A DNA stretch of 50,692 nucleotides from Roseomonas aeriglobus (GTDB taxonomy: Bacteria; Pseudomonadota; Alphaproteobacteria; Sphingomonadales; Sphingomonadaceae): positions 1 through 50,692 of the forward strand of contig JAFHKN010000003.1 of NCBI GenBank assembly GCA_016937575.1, given 5' to 3'. Each line of letters opens with the position of its first letter. Within the stretch, counting starts at the first letter, position 1. The position numbers and the translations under genes are program-made. Below the pieces are notes generated by a model. The model ran no database searches. It was given only the letters and a program-made list of their open reading frames with translations, and was not told where the DNA came from. Below, piece by piece: positions 21,941-30,365 of the stretch.

Positions 21941-24856
21941 TTACCGGCTCATACCACGGTCGCGGTCACGCCCGATGCTGAGCGACCGCGCCAGCTCCTG
22001 CCCGATTGACCGGCTCCGCTCCATTTTCAGCTCCAACTCGGGCAAGCGGCGACGCAGCGCGGATTCGAGCTGCGGGTCGCGATGCAGCCCGCCCGCAATG
22101 GCCTCCATGCGCTTGCCGAGTTTTTCCGCGCCCGCGCGGTCGCCGGCACGCTCCATGCTGGCGACTGCCTCCTTCATGCCCTGCCACTGCTCCACGAACC
22201 GGCCCGCGCGCTTCTCCGGGTCGATGCGGACCTGACGCTCGGTTTCCATCGCCTTCGCCGCGCCGCCCGTGTTCCCCTCGGCCGCGTCGCGTGCGAGCCG
22301 GGGGTCACGCTCGATCGCGCTGGCGAGGTCGCGCGCGCCGTGCGGCCGCACCTGGTCGAGCGCGTCGCCGGCCTTCACCAGCGCCTGTTCCTGGTGCGCC
22401 AGCACCGGCAAGCCCTTATCCCGCATCCGGCCTATATCCGCTGCGGCGCGCCCATAGCGTTCGATCGCGCGGGCCTGCGAGGGTGCCAGCGATCGATCGG
22501 CCGCGACACGCTCGGGCGACGTCGCCCGCTCCGCTGCCGGTTTCGGCCGGAAGCCGTCGAACATGCCCCTGGCCTTGTCGCGGACCTTCGCCACCAATTG
22601 GCGCGCGCGTTCCGGGAACCGGATCTCGCGCCGATCGGCGAACGCGCGGGCCTGGTCCTGCTCGGGCCGAGCATAGTCGCCCGCCATCTCCTTGCCCCGA
22701 TCACGCGACAGGGCGCGGACGAGCTGGCGCTGATCGGCGAAGTCGTCGCGGCCATAATGAAGCTGCACGCCGTCGCGGTGCCGAGATAGCCCGACATAGG
22801 CGCTGTGGCGGTCCATGCCGGGGGTGGCGAGGACGTGGGCGCTATCGACCGTCACGCCCTGCGATTTGTGGAACGTCGCCGCGTAACCATGATCGACATG
22901 GGCATAGTCCTTGGTGTCGAACGCGACCCCGCGCCCGTCATCGAGGCGCACCGCCATGCCCTCGGGCGATACCCGCTCGATCGTTGCGAGCGTACCGTTC
23001 TTCACCCCCATGCCGCGCTCGTTGCGCAGGAACATGATGCGGTCGCCGGTTGCGAACTGGCGCTCGCCGCGCTCGGCCTTCACCGTCACGTCGTCGCCAA
23101 GGTCGCCGGATGCGCGCAATCGGTCGCGCGCCTCGCCATTGAGGCTCTGCACCTCGGCATTGGTGTGGGTGAGGATGATGCGGGTCTTGCCCGGCTCGGC
23201 CTGGCGCGCGCGATCCCAACCGTCCACCAGCTCGCCGCGCGCCTGCTCCCGCGTGTCGGCCGCGTGGACCATGCCCTTGTCGTCATAGGCATGGATTGCC
23301 TCGCCCGTACGCCCGGTCGCCAGCGCGCGCGTCGCGTCGCGCTGCCAATCCTCGCGTTGCCGGCGTATCTCGGTGATCTCGGCCGCGCCGTGGCGCTCGG
23401 CGACGCTGCGGAACGCCGCGCCGGCCTCGATCGCCTGCAACTGCTCGGGGTCGCCCACCATCACGACCTTGGCCCCGGCGTCGCGGGCCTGGCTCAACAC
23501 GCGCTCCATCTGGCGCGAGCCGATCATGCCGGCCTCGTCCACGACCAGCACGTCCTTCGGACCCAGCTGCTCGCGCCCCTGCCCCCACGCATGTTCAAGG
23601 CTGGCAATGGTGCGTGAGGCTATGCCCGATCCACCCTCCAGATTTTCGGCCGCAATGCCGGACAGCGCCGCGCCGCGAACGGTGTAGCCCGCCTGCTCCC
23701 ATCCATCGCGCGCGACGCCCAACATGGCGGATTTGCCGGTGCCGGCATAGCCGATCACATTGGCGATGCCGCTTGGCCCGGTTATATGCTCCAGCGCGGC
23801 TCGCTGCTCGTCTCCGAGCACGAGTCCTTCACTCCCGGCAGCGGCGCTCGCTCTGCTCAGCATCGCGGCCGGGAGACCATGATCCCTCCGCGCCGCCAGC
23901 TCGTCTCCAGCACGCTCAAGCCGTGCTTCGGTCGCGATCATCTCGCGGGACGTGAACCGCTCCTGGTCGCGCCCATCCTTCCCCAATGCGACCAGCTCGG
24001 GGCTGGCGCGCACCGCCCCCATCACTTGGTCGAACTGCTCCTTGCCGTCGCTATGCCGGAACGCGAACGTCGCAAGGTCGCGGGTGGTGAACGTGGCCTG
24101 CTGCCGCGTGATCGCGTCCAACGCGACATTGGGATTGGCGATGATCCGCTCACCGTTCTCGCGGGCGATGCGCGTGTGATCCTCGATCCGCTCCGCCTCA
24201 AGCCCTTGGCTTGGTCGCCGTGATGCTGCGGGTCCGATCTTGTGCTGCGGCTCCAGCCCGATCCCCTGCGCCTCATAGGAGCGATGATCGATCCGACCCT
24301 CAAGCCCAAGCTCGGCCATGCGCTCATTGACGTGCGCGCTCCACGCTTCGCGCCAGTCCTTTAACAGCTCGGTGCTGTTCCAGTCGCGGTTCTTCTTTCC
24401 GAACCCCTCCGGCCCTACGTCGCGCATCGTCATCATGACATGCGCGTGCGGCTTGGGCGTGCCGTCCTTCGCCTTGTCCCAATGCACGTTCAGGTCCGCG
24501 ACCATCCCGCGATCGACAAACTGCTTCTTCACGAAATCGCGGGCGAGCTGGACGCCCTGCTTCTCGTTCATCTCGCGCGGAATCGAGAACTCCACCTCGC
24601 GGGCAAGCTGCGCGTCCTTGCGCTTCTCGCCTGCCTCCACCTCGTTCCACAGCGTCGTGCGATCGTTTAAACGCTCCGGCGCGCCTTCCGGCAACATCAC
24701 CTCGGAGTGGATGACGCCCGCCTTGTTCGAGAAATCGTGATCGCGGTTGAGTCGGTCGTCGTGCAGCTCGGATGCGGAACGATAGGCGGCGCTCGCAACG
24801 GCGCTCGATCCGTTCGCGCGGCTCACAACCTTGGCGGAGAAATGGTAGATCGCCAT
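21941..24856 (-). CDS. traA: MobQ-type conjugative relaxase-helicase TraA
   Basis: 971 aa. An N-terminal relaxase domain (MAIYHFSAKVVSRANGSSAV, catalytic-tyrosine region AAYRS at about 23-27, metal-binding HAHV at 137-140), then an RecD/TraI-like helicase with Walker A GYAGTGKS (369-376), Walker B VVDEAGM (438-444) and the helicase C-terminal TPGMDRHSAYVGLSRH. An Ala/Arg-rich C-terminal extension follows. It nicks oriT and unwinds the transferred strand. It is transcribed away from oriT and from traC/traD/traG, as in Ti plasmids. Length and architecture are normal for the family. Confidence 0.93.
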   Translation of the reverse strand: MAIYHFSAKVVSRANGSSAVASAAYRSASELHDDRLNRDHDFSNKAGVIHSEVMLPEGAPERLNDRTTLWNEVEAGEKRKDAQLAREVEFSIPREMNEKQGVQLARDFVKKQFVDRGMVADLNVHWDKAKDGTPKPHAHVMMTMRDVGPEGFGKKNRDWNSTELLKDWREAWSAHVNERMAELGLEGRIDHRSYEAQGIGLEPQHKIGPAASRRPSQGLEAERIEDHTRIARENGERIIANPNVALDAITRQQATFTTRDLATFAFRHSDGKEQFDQVMGAVRASPELVALGKDGRDQERFTSREMIATEARLERAGDELAARRDHGLPAAMLSRASAAAGSEGLVLGDEQRAALEHITGPSGIANVIGYAGTGKSAMLGVARDGWEQAGYTVRGAALSGIAAENLEGGSGIASRTIASLEHAWGQGREQLGPKDVLVVDEAGMIGSRQMERVLSQARDAGAKVVMVGDPEQLQAIEAGAAFRSVAERHGAAEITEIRRQREDWQRDATRALATGRTGEAIHAYDDKGMVHAADTREQARGELVDGWDRARQAEPGKTRIILTHTNAEVQSLNGEARDRLRASGDLGDDVTVKAERGERQFATGDRIMFLRNERGMGVKNGTLATIERVSPEGMAVRLDDGRGVAFDTKDYAHVDHGYAATFHKSQGVTVDSAHVLATPGMDRHSAYVGLSRHRDGVQLHYGRDDFADQRQLVRALSRDRGKEMAGDYARPEQDQARAFADRREIRFPERARQLVAKVRDKARGMFDGFRPKPAAERATSPERVAADRSLAPSQARAIERYGRAAADIGRMRDKGLPVLAHQEQALVKAGDALDQVRPHGARDLASAIERDPRLARDAAEGNTGGAAKAMETERQVRIDPEKRAGRFVEQWQGMKEAVASMERAGDRAGAEKLGKRMEAIAGGLHRDPQLESALRRRLPELELKMERSRSIGQELARSLSIGRDRDRGMSR

Positions 24857-24875
24857 GACGCCTGCGATACTGCCT

Positions 24876-24918
24876 TACTTAGCGCACGTCGGCAACGACG
24901 TATAAGCGCGCACTCATC
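24876..24918. other. Origin of transfer (oriT) with candidate nic site
   Basis: A perfect 6-bp inverted repeat ACGTCG-GCAA-CGACGT (24886-24901) is followed directly by TATAAGCGCGCACTC (24901-24915), which resembles the RSF1010/Ti-type nic region TAAGTGCGCCCT. It lies between the divergent traA and the traC/traD/traG genes, where Ti-type oriT is found. The position of the nick is inferred from that resemblance. Confidence 0.7.
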
Positions 24919-24991
24919 CTCCGCTTCGCTCCTGCTGATTGACTTGCTGTCTCTCGGTGAGGCTGGCATGCTGCCCTTCAAGGAAGGCGAC

Positions 24992-25258
24992 ATGACGATG
25001 ATCCGGATTTACAGGGAATCAGGCGAGGCACCTGTCGCCACAATCGACGGCATGCGCTTGCTTAAGGGTGACGGTGACACGCAAATCGCTTCGATCGACA
25101 ATGACAAGGTTTACGGCGGCTCGGGCCGGATTCAGCTCCTCTACATTGCAGGCGATCGCGTGTTCAAAGGCATGGGCAGCATGCAACTCGCTCGCATCGA
25201 TCGCGGCAGGGTTTGTGCTGGAACGTCAGGCCCTCAGCTCGCGGCCTTCGAGGAATGA
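24992..25258 (+). CDS. Small beta-repeat protein with a possible in-frame stop
   Basis: 88 aa from the ATG at 24992 with AAGGAAGG upstream. The protein is built of four imperfect repeats of about 17-19 residues: VATIDGMRLLKGDG, IASIDNDKVYGGSG, LLYIAGDRVFKGMG, LARIDRGRVCAGTSG. This suggests a small all-beta fold. After the TGA at 25256-25258 the same frame stays open for 33 more codons (25259-25360) encoding a sensible ending, so the gene may be interrupted or read through. It lies between oriT and traC; function is unknown. Confidence 0.6.
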   Translation: MTMIRIYRESGEAPVATIDGMRLLKGDGDTQIASIDNDKVYGGSGRIQLLYIAGDRVFKGMGSMQLARIDRGRVCAGTSGPQLAAFEE

Positions 25259-25373
25259 CAGATTACCGATGATGCCGGCGCGGTGATCGGCCACATCGAC
25301 CATCCAGTCACCGCCGCCGAGCTGGCAGCGGTGCTTCATCTCGTGTTCGCAATCTTCTGAGGGAGAAACGGAT

Positions 25374-25697
25374 ATGCGAAAGGTGCGAAACTACGATGCG
25401 GAGCTGAAGGCGCTGGAGGACAAGGCGCGTGCCTTGAAGGCGCGCCGTGTCGAGCAGCTCGGCCAGCTCGTCACCGCCACCGGGGCCGATGCGCTCGACA
25501 TGGAAACGCTAGCCGGTGCGCTGCTCGATGCCGTCGCGTTGAAGAATGCGGAAACGAAGGAGGCGTGGCGCGTGAAAGGCGCTGCCTTCTTTCAGCGGCG
25601 CGCGCGCAAAACTGGCCGGGCTGCTGGCAGCAACGGCGACGACGGCAATGCGCAACCGGGCGCTGATCCAGCGTCTGGAAGCGGCGCAGCGTCGTAA
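25374..25697 (+). CDS. traC: Conjugal transfer protein TraC-like
   Basis: 107 aa. An N-terminal basic helical region (DAELKALEDKARALKARRVEQLGQLV), a middle helical part and a Gly/Ala/Asp-rich disordered tail. It occupies the traC position of Ti-type and sphingomonad mobilisation modules, between oriT and traD, and probably helps the relaxase bind oriT. GGAG precedes the ATG. It overlaps traD by about 50 bp. The name rests on size, composition and synteny. Confidence 0.65.
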   Translation: MRKVRNYDAELKALEDKARALKARRVEQLGQLVTATGADALDMETLAGALLDAVALKNAETKEAWRVKGAAFFQRRARKTGRAAGSNGDDGNAQPGADPASGSGAAS

Positions 25698-25959
25698 CGA
25701 TACGCGGGCCTGGGTCGTGCAACGCCGCGAACGCACCCGTCACCTGATCGAGCTGGGCGGCCTCGTCCAGAAAGCCGGCCTGGTCGAACTCGCCGACGAC
25801 GATCGCGCGACGATCTACGGCGCGCTGCTTGAGCTGGTCGGCCGCGCTCGCAGCGACGATGCGGGCGACACGCTCACACTCTGGAAGCGGCGCGGCAAAC
25901 GCGCGTTCGACGCGGAAAGCGAAGTGACGGAGAGAGGCGATGGCGCTCCTGGATATTGA
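25648..25959 (+). CDS. traD: Conjugal transfer protein TraD (Ti type)
   Basis: 103 aa. The central segment RRERTRHLIELGGLVQKAGL is the signature of the small TraD family of Ti-type plasmids, followed by a helical segment ending ALLELV and a C-terminal LWKRRGKRAF. It acts with the relaxosome, probably as an accessory DNA-binding protein. The ATG at 25648 lies inside traC and no better start is visible except GTG codons near 25713. It overlaps the next small gene by 20 bp. Confidence 0.8.
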   Translation: MRNRALIQRLEAAQRRNDTRAWVVQRRERTRHLIELGGLVQKAGLVELADDDRATIYGALLELVGRARSDDAGDTLTLWKRRGKRAFDAESEVTERGDGAPGY

Positions 25960-26224
25960 GGCGATCCGCAGGCAAATCCGCGCCCTGGATTTCGTGCGCG
26001 GCACCCCGGCCGAAGTTGCCATGTGGCGCGACGATGATGCGGACTCGCGCGCCAATCTCGCCATCGAAGGCATGGCGCTGGAAACGGACGAGCACCTGCT
26101 GTTCGACATGCTACGCGACGAGGCCGTGCCCCCTGCCCTCGCCACCCAAATCGTCCTCAAGCTGCTGGCCCATCCCGACGCCGATCCGGCGCTGGCGATC
26201 ACGCCGCTGGAACGGGTCTGCTGA
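25940..26224 (+). CDS. Small protein of unknown function between traD and traG
   Basis: 94 aa, acidic, predicted mostly helical, no recognised family. GGAGAGAGG precedes the ATG. Its stop shares a base with the traG start (26224), which argues that it is real and co-translated with the coupling protein. It may be an accessory factor or chaperone for the coupling protein; this is inference from position only. Confidence 0.65.
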   Translation: MALLDIEAIRRQIRALDFVRGTPAEVAMWRDDDADSRANLAIEGMALETDEHLLFDMLRDEAVPPALATQIVLKLLAHPDADPALAITPLERVC

Positions 26225-27792
26225 TGGCGGGGCCGCTCATCGGCGGGCGTCGGCCGATCAGCTGGCGGCTCGCGATCGTCGTCTCGTTCGTCGCGGCCTA
26301 TGCGACCGCGCGATGGCTGGAAGGCATCTTCGGCGTCGGACAGATTTCCGGCACCGTGTCGTTCCTGGTCCTGGTCGGCCTGATCGGCGCAACCTGGTGG
26401 ATCAACAGCCGGGCCGGCAAGCGTCGCAATGAGCTGCTGGGCTCGGCCCGCTTTGGCGACCGCGCCGACGTGCGCAAGCTGGAGACGAGCGGAGATCTCC
26501 TGATCGGTCGCGGCAAGGAATCCGGCAAGCTGCTCTGCTATGACGGCGCGGCACACCTGCTGACGATAGCACCCACCCGATCGGGCAAGGGCGTCGGCAC
26601 GATCATCCCCAACCTGCTCCTGCTCGACCGCTCGGTGGTCTGCATCGACCCCAAGGGCGAGAATGCCCGCGTCACGGCCCGTGCGAGGTCGAGGAAGGGC
26701 CTTGTGTGGTGCCTGGACCCCTTCGGCGTCTCCGGGCGTCCTGCGGCCCGCTACAACCCCTTGGCGCAGCTTGATCCCGCCAGCCCAGACCTCGCGGAAG
26801 ATGCGCAGACGATCGCCGACGCGCTGGTCCATGATGCGCCGGGGCAATCGGGCGAGGCGCACTGGAACGAGGAAGCCAAGGCGCTGATCGCCGGCGTGAT
26901 CCTGCACACCGTCGTCCACGAGCCGCCTGTCCGCGCCACGCTCGCCACCGTGCGCGACAAGCTCACCCGCGATCCCGCCGCTTTCGCCGCGCTGCTCGCG
27001 GACATGCAGGCCAGCACCGGCGCGCATGGCCTGATCGCGCGCGCCGCCAATCGCCAGCTCGGCAAATCCGATCGCGAAGCGGCGGGCGTGCTGTCATCCG
27101 CCCAGCGCCACACCCACTTTCTCGACAGCCCGCGCCTGGTCGAAAGCACCTCGGCTTCCGATTTCCGGTTCGCGGACCTGAAGGAACAGCCCGGCACCGT
27201 GTTCCTGTGCCTGCCGCCCGATCGGCTCGATACCTATGCCCGCTGGCTGCGGCTGCTGGTCGCGCAGGCTGTCACCGACATGGCGCGCTCCCCTGCCCGG
27301 CCGACAAGCCCCGTGCTGTTCCTGCTCGATGAGTTCGCCGCCCTCGGCCGACTGGAGCCGGTGGAGCGCGCGATGGGGCTGATGGCGGGCTACGGCCTCC
27401 AGCTCTGGCCGATCCTCCAGGACATGCACCAGCTCCGCGCCCTCTATGGCGAGCGCGCCGGCACCTTCCTGTCCAATGCCGGCGTGATCCAGACGTTCGG
27501 GGTCAACGATCACGCCACCGCCGACATGCTCTCGCGCACGATTGGAGACACGACGTTGGAATATGCGACCCTCAGCACGTCGCGCGGCACGGGCTGGGGT
27601 GAAAATCGCGCCGGTCCCTCGGAAAGCGTCAGCACGCATGTCACGGCGCGGCGGCTCGTCACGCCCGACGAAATCATGCGGATGCCGGCCGATACGCTCC
27701 TGTTGCTGCGCCAGGGGGAACGCCCGCTCTGGGCCTCCAAAATCCGTTACTATGACCAGCGCGAGTTCGCCGGCCTGTTCGATCCGGCGTGA
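26224..27792 (+). CDS. traG: Type IV coupling protein TraG/VirD4-like
   Basis: 522 aa. Two N-terminal membrane helices (about 16-33 and 39-58), Walker A TRSGKGVG (about 117-124), VVCIDPKGEN, Walker B LFLLDEFAALGRLEP and a conserved C-terminal GWGENRAGPSESVS region. It recruits the relaxosome and pumps DNA through a type IV channel. The N-terminus is shorter than in VirD4 of Ti plasmids, as in other sphingomonad mobilisation modules. No mating-pair-formation genes follow, so it must use a channel from a helper element. Confidence 0.92.
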   Translation: MAGPLIGGRRPISWRLAIVVSFVAAYATARWLEGIFGVGQISGTVSFLVLVGLIGATWWINSRAGKRRNELLGSARFGDRADVRKLETSGDLLIGRGKESGKLLCYDGAAHLLTIAPTRSGKGVGTIIPNLLLLDRSVVCIDPKGENARVTARARSRKGLVWCLDPFGVSGRPAARYNPLAQLDPASPDLAEDAQTIADALVHDAPGQSGEAHWNEEAKALIAGVILHTVVHEPPVRATLATVRDKLTRDPAAFAALLADMQASTGAHGLIARAANRQLGKSDREAAGVLSSAQRHTHFLDSPRLVESTSASDFRFADLKEQPGTVFLCLPPDRLDTYARWLRLLVAQAVTDMARSPARPTSPVLFLLDEFAALGRLEPVERAMGLMAGYGLQLWPILQDMHQLRALYGERAGTFLSNAGVIQTFGVNDHATADMLSRTIGDTTLEYATLSTSRGTGWGENRAGPSESVSTHVTARRLVTPDEIMRMPADTLLLLRQGERPLWASKIRYYDQREFAGLFDPA

Positions 27793-27968
27793 TCGCACAC
27801 ACCATTCCTGGAAGGTCGAACGGTGAGCTTTGGGGTAGCGCCCTACCTCCCTCGCCGCCGGCGGAACGCTGAAGGCACACACCGCCGGTTTCGCTTGGCT
27901 TCTTTCGGAAGCCCTGCGGCCGATAGGCCGCTCTGGTGACGGCGTTAGCCGGCACGGATCGAAAGCGC

Positions 27969-27985
27969 ATTGGCCGTAGGCCAAT
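27969..27985 (+). terminator. Candidate terminator downstream of traG
   Basis: Perfect 7-bp stem ATTGGCC-GTA-GGCCAAT followed by TCCGTTTGTTCTC and GGTTTT. It lies between the traG stop and the A/T-rich part of the origin, where insulation of replication from transfer transcription would be useful. The T tract is imperfect. Confidence 0.5.
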
Positions 27986-28016
27986 TCCGTTTGTTCTCTT
28001 GGTTTTGCGATCGGGA

Positions 28017-28359
28017 TGCGCCCGCGGTTAAGAGATTCTGTTAAATAGGAATCGTTAAAGAAGTTAAGCCGCCAAAAAACCGGAATCTTGCTTTTACAAT
28101 CAATCACTTACTGAGTCGTCCGGTGGGTGAAACCCCGTGATTCGGTGTGTGATACCCCGATAGTCCGGTGGGTGAAACCCCGACGCCATGGTGTGTGAAA
28201 CCCCGAGACTCTGGAGCCGAAAAGAGGTCTTCCCGCGCCAGTTATCCACAGCCTGACTGGGCTCAGGCATCAACCGGAGCGTGTCAGGGCCCAGGCAGCA
28301 TCGCTGGCCGGTGGGTGATCCCCCGATAGTTGGAGCTGCGGTGTGTGAAACCCCGATAG
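28017..28359. other. Iteron-containing replication origin (oriV)
   Basis: An A/T-rich stretch at 28027-28110 is followed by six 17-bp iterons with consensus GGTGKGTGAWACCCCGA starting at 28122, 28144, 28167, 28190, 28310 and 28340. The first four are spaced 22-23 bp apart (two helical turns). A perfect DnaA box TTATCCACA is at 28242-28250 between the two groups. The set lies immediately downstream of the repA stop. This is the expected layout of an iteron-controlled theta origin. Confidence 0.88.
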
Positions 28360-29313
28360 TCAGCGTCGGCCAGCAAGCCGGTCCATGTGCGCGTCGATCT
28401 CCTCGGCCCGCTTGCGCTCGGCGTCGAAACGGGCGCGCCGTTCCTCCTCGGCACGCATCCTCTCGGCAAGCGCAAGCGCCTCGGCCTCGCCGCGAAGTCT
28501 GAAGAGCACGGCCGGACTTTTATCCGTCGTCTCGGTCAGTTCCATCGCATAGTCGGGGAGTTGGTCGGCCTCGATCACGCGCCGGAGCATTCGATTGAAC
28601 TCCTTGGGCTGGGCGTCGCTGCCGGTCTTGTCGCGAAGCAACTCGACGCGGCACACCCATCCGCCGCGCTGCGTGCCGGCGTGCTTGCGGGCGATACGAT
28701 ACAGCGCCCGCTCAAGCCCGCCGGAGAGCAGGAAATAGTCGGGGTGCATGGTGAGCAGTGACTTCTCGTTGACGATGCCCTCATAGACCCAATCCGAGAG
28801 GGTCAGCGTCATGCCACGCGGCTGCTCCGTCTCGGCGTCGGTGTCGAAGGTCCAGCTATCGAGCCAGTTGAAGCCGGCCTTCTGCCGGCGCTTCGTGGCG
28901 CGGATCGAAGTCGTGATGGAGGTCGTCTGTAGCCGGAGGAGCGCGGCTTGCAGCTCCTGATAGTCCCTGCCCCCTGTGCTGCGCTTGATCGCCCGCAGCA
29001 GGTCGTAGGGCGTGGTTGTCAGCGTGCGGGGCAGATCGTTCAGCCCCTGCTGCTTCATGCGGTTGAGCGTGGACGCAGCCCATATCAGGATATCGGCATC
29101 CCAGATCGTGGCCATGCCGTAGTCGGGAATGGCCTGGACGCGCACCCAGGCATCGCCATCCGGGCTGCGATACTCGATCGGCTTCAGCCGCTTGCGCTTC
29201 TGGAGCGAGAAGAACGGCCGCTCCATGACCTCCCGCTGGTCCTTGAGCGGAAGATCGCCGAGCGCCGGAATGAACAGATCGAACTCGGGATTGGGATCGC
29301 GCCGCTTGCTCAC
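28360..29313 (-). CDS. repA: Replication initiator RepA (RPA family)
   Basis: 317 aa. RPA-type replication initiator with two winged-helix regions: an N-terminal part (FFSLQKRKRLKPIEYRSPDG, WDADILIWAASTLNRM) and a central part (LRAIKRSTGGRDYQEL, WTFDTDAETEQPRGMTL), then a charged C-terminal helix. It binds the iterons that begin a few bases after its stop and opens the origin with DnaA. Starts with GTG overlapping the upstream ribbon-helix-helix gene as GTGA (29310-29313), so copy control and partition are translationally linked. Confidence 0.9.
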   Translation of the reverse strand: MSKRRDPNPEFDLFIPALGDLPLKDQREVMERPFFSLQKRKRLKPIEYRSPDGDAWVRVQAIPDYGMATIWDADILIWAASTLNRMKQQGLNDLPRTLTTTPYDLLRAIKRSTGGRDYQELQAALLRLQTTSITTSIRATKRRQKAGFNWLDSWTFDTDAETEQPRGMTLTLSDWVYEGIVNEKSLLTMHPDYFLLSGGLERALYRIARKHAGTQRGGWVCRVELLRDKTGSDAQPKEFNRMLRRVIEADQLPDYAMELTETTDKSPAVLFRLRGEAEALALAERMRAEEERRARFDAERKRAEEIDAHMDRLAGRR

Positions 29314-29636
29314 GGCGCGAACCTGGTATGTCCCCGCTGGACCAGATACTGGCGCAGCAACCGCTCGGTGATGACGGTAAGGGGCTCCCCGCCCTCCTCG
29401 ACGCTGAGTTGGCGCAGCGTGCGGTGCATGTCCTCGGGAATGTGGATCAGCACCGGCTTCTTGCCGGGATGGCTGCTGCGCCGGGCGGGTGCTGCCGGGG
29501 CCGGTGGTTCGGCCGTGCGCCGCGACCGGCGCGGGGCGGCGGGCTGCGGCGCGGGAGGTGCGTCGGCCACGGGAGCCGGTGCCTCGGGCTCGTCATCGAA
29601 GATGCCGGCGAGCGCGGAAGTTTTCTTCGCCATCAT
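29310..29636 (-). CDS. Ribbon-helix-helix partition protein (ParB-like partner)
   Basis: 108 aa. A disordered Pro/Ala/Arg-rich N-terminal half (residues about 15-58) followed by a ribbon-helix-helix domain: PVLIHIPEDMHRTLRQLSVEEG and LTVITERLLRQYL. It is encoded immediately after parA with an ATGA overlap and probably binds the partition site (CGCTTAG clusters) as the ParB-equivalent, while also repressing the operon. It does not resemble large ParB proteins. Confidence 0.8.
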   Translation of the reverse strand: MMAKKTSALAGIFDDEPEAPAPVADAPPAPQPAAPRRSRRTAEPPAPAAPARRSSHPGKKPVLIHIPEDMHRTLRQLSVEEGGEPLTVITERLLRQYLVQRGHTRFAP

Positions 29637-30286
29637 CCAACCTCGCTTACTTGCTTAGTCGTAAAGCCGCTTAGTCGCTTAGCCTCGCTATAGGCGGCGC
29701 GCAACTCGGCCGCCGCCTTGCTGTCCGGGTCCGTCTCGGCCGCCGTTCTGCCGAGCGGCGTGGCCTTGTAGAAATCCTTGCGGAAGTGGAGGCGGCTGTC
29801 GAACATCGTCACGCCCTTCGCCGCGAAGCCGGCATGGGCCTCCTGCCCCTCCCCGCCCTGATGCGGAACCTGCGTTAGTATGACGGCGAACGGCGTGCCT
29901 GCCTGCTGCACCTGCTTGACGGTCTGCAGCACCGAATGAACGTCCAGCCCTCGCGGCGCGACAGGAATGATGACGAAATCCGCCTGCTCGGCTGCGAGCA
30001 AGGCAATGTCCTTGGAGTTCGCCGGCGTGTCGATGATGATGAGGTCGATCTTGCCGCTGCTACGCCCGCGCGAGACGTGGAGCGGTAGGCCAGCGACGCT
30101 GCTGTCCTTCACCATCACGTCGTCGTCGTCGCGGCGTTCCGACCAGTAGAGCGCCGATCCCTGGCGATCGTCGGCATCGAGGATGACGACGGACGCTCCT
30201 TCCCGAGCGGCTTCCACGGCGAAGCCCGTCGACAGGGTAGTTTTTGATTGTCCGCCCTTCTGCGCGATGACAGCCCAGACCTGCAT
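29633..30286 (-). CDS. parA: ParA-family partition ATPase
   Basis: 217 aa, a short type Ib-like ParA without an N-terminal DNA-binding extension. The deviant Walker A is KGGQSKTT (10-17), followed by VVILDADDRQGSALYW and DLIIIDTPA. It moves the plasmid using ATP-driven DNA binding. It heads the three-gene operon parA, ribbon-helix-helix gene, repA. The last 15 codons contain several CGCTTAG/GCTTAG repeats on the plus strand, so its 3' end may double as a binding site. Confidence 0.9.
   Translation of the reverse strand: MQVWAVIAQKGGQSKTTLSTGFAVEAAREGASVVILDADDRQGSALYWSERRDDDDVMVKDSSVAGLPLHVSRGRSSGKIDLIIIDTPANSKDIALLAAEQADFVIIPVAPRGLDVHSVLQTVKQVQQAGTPFAVILTQVPHQGGEGQEAHAGFAAKGVTMFDSRLHFRKDFYKATPLGRTAAETDPDSKAAAELRAAYSEAKRLSGFTTKQVSEVG
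29645..29682. repeat. CGCTTAG repeat cluster A (inside the 3' end of parA)
   Basis: GCTTAC at 29645, TGCTTAG at 29652-29658, CGCTTAG at 29668-29674 and 29676-29682. The same heptamer recurs in clusters on the other side of parA and beyond, so I infer binding sites for the ribbon-helix-helix protein. Confidence 0.6.
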
Positions 30287-30340
30287 ATATGCTCCTACTA
30301 AGCGGCTAAGCGATTTATACTGCTTAACCGCTTAGTATGC
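30287..30340. promoter_or_regulatory. CGCTTAG repeat cluster B, candidate parS/operator of the par-rep operon
   Basis: CTAAGCG at 30298-30304 and 30306-30312, then the opposite orientation CGCTTAG at 30329-30335, directly upstream of the parA start at 30286, with TTTATACTG between them. The paired inverted arrangement over a promoter-like stretch suggests both centromere and autoregulatory operator. Confidence 0.65.
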
Positions 30341-30365
30341 AATCTGCCGTCGCTTGGCTCGCCTA

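Noticed and set aside
22006..23617. Plus-strand frames opposite traA
   Set aside because: Pro/Arg/Ala-rich shadows of the relaxase gene.
25471..27027. 518-codon minus-strand frame across traD and traG
   Set aside because: Antisense shadow of well-supported transfer genes, with biased composition and no recognisable motif.
27793..28110. Additional gene between traG and the origin
   Set aside because: No frame with a start, ribosome-binding site and coding character; the stretch holds hairpins and the A/T-rich part of the origin.
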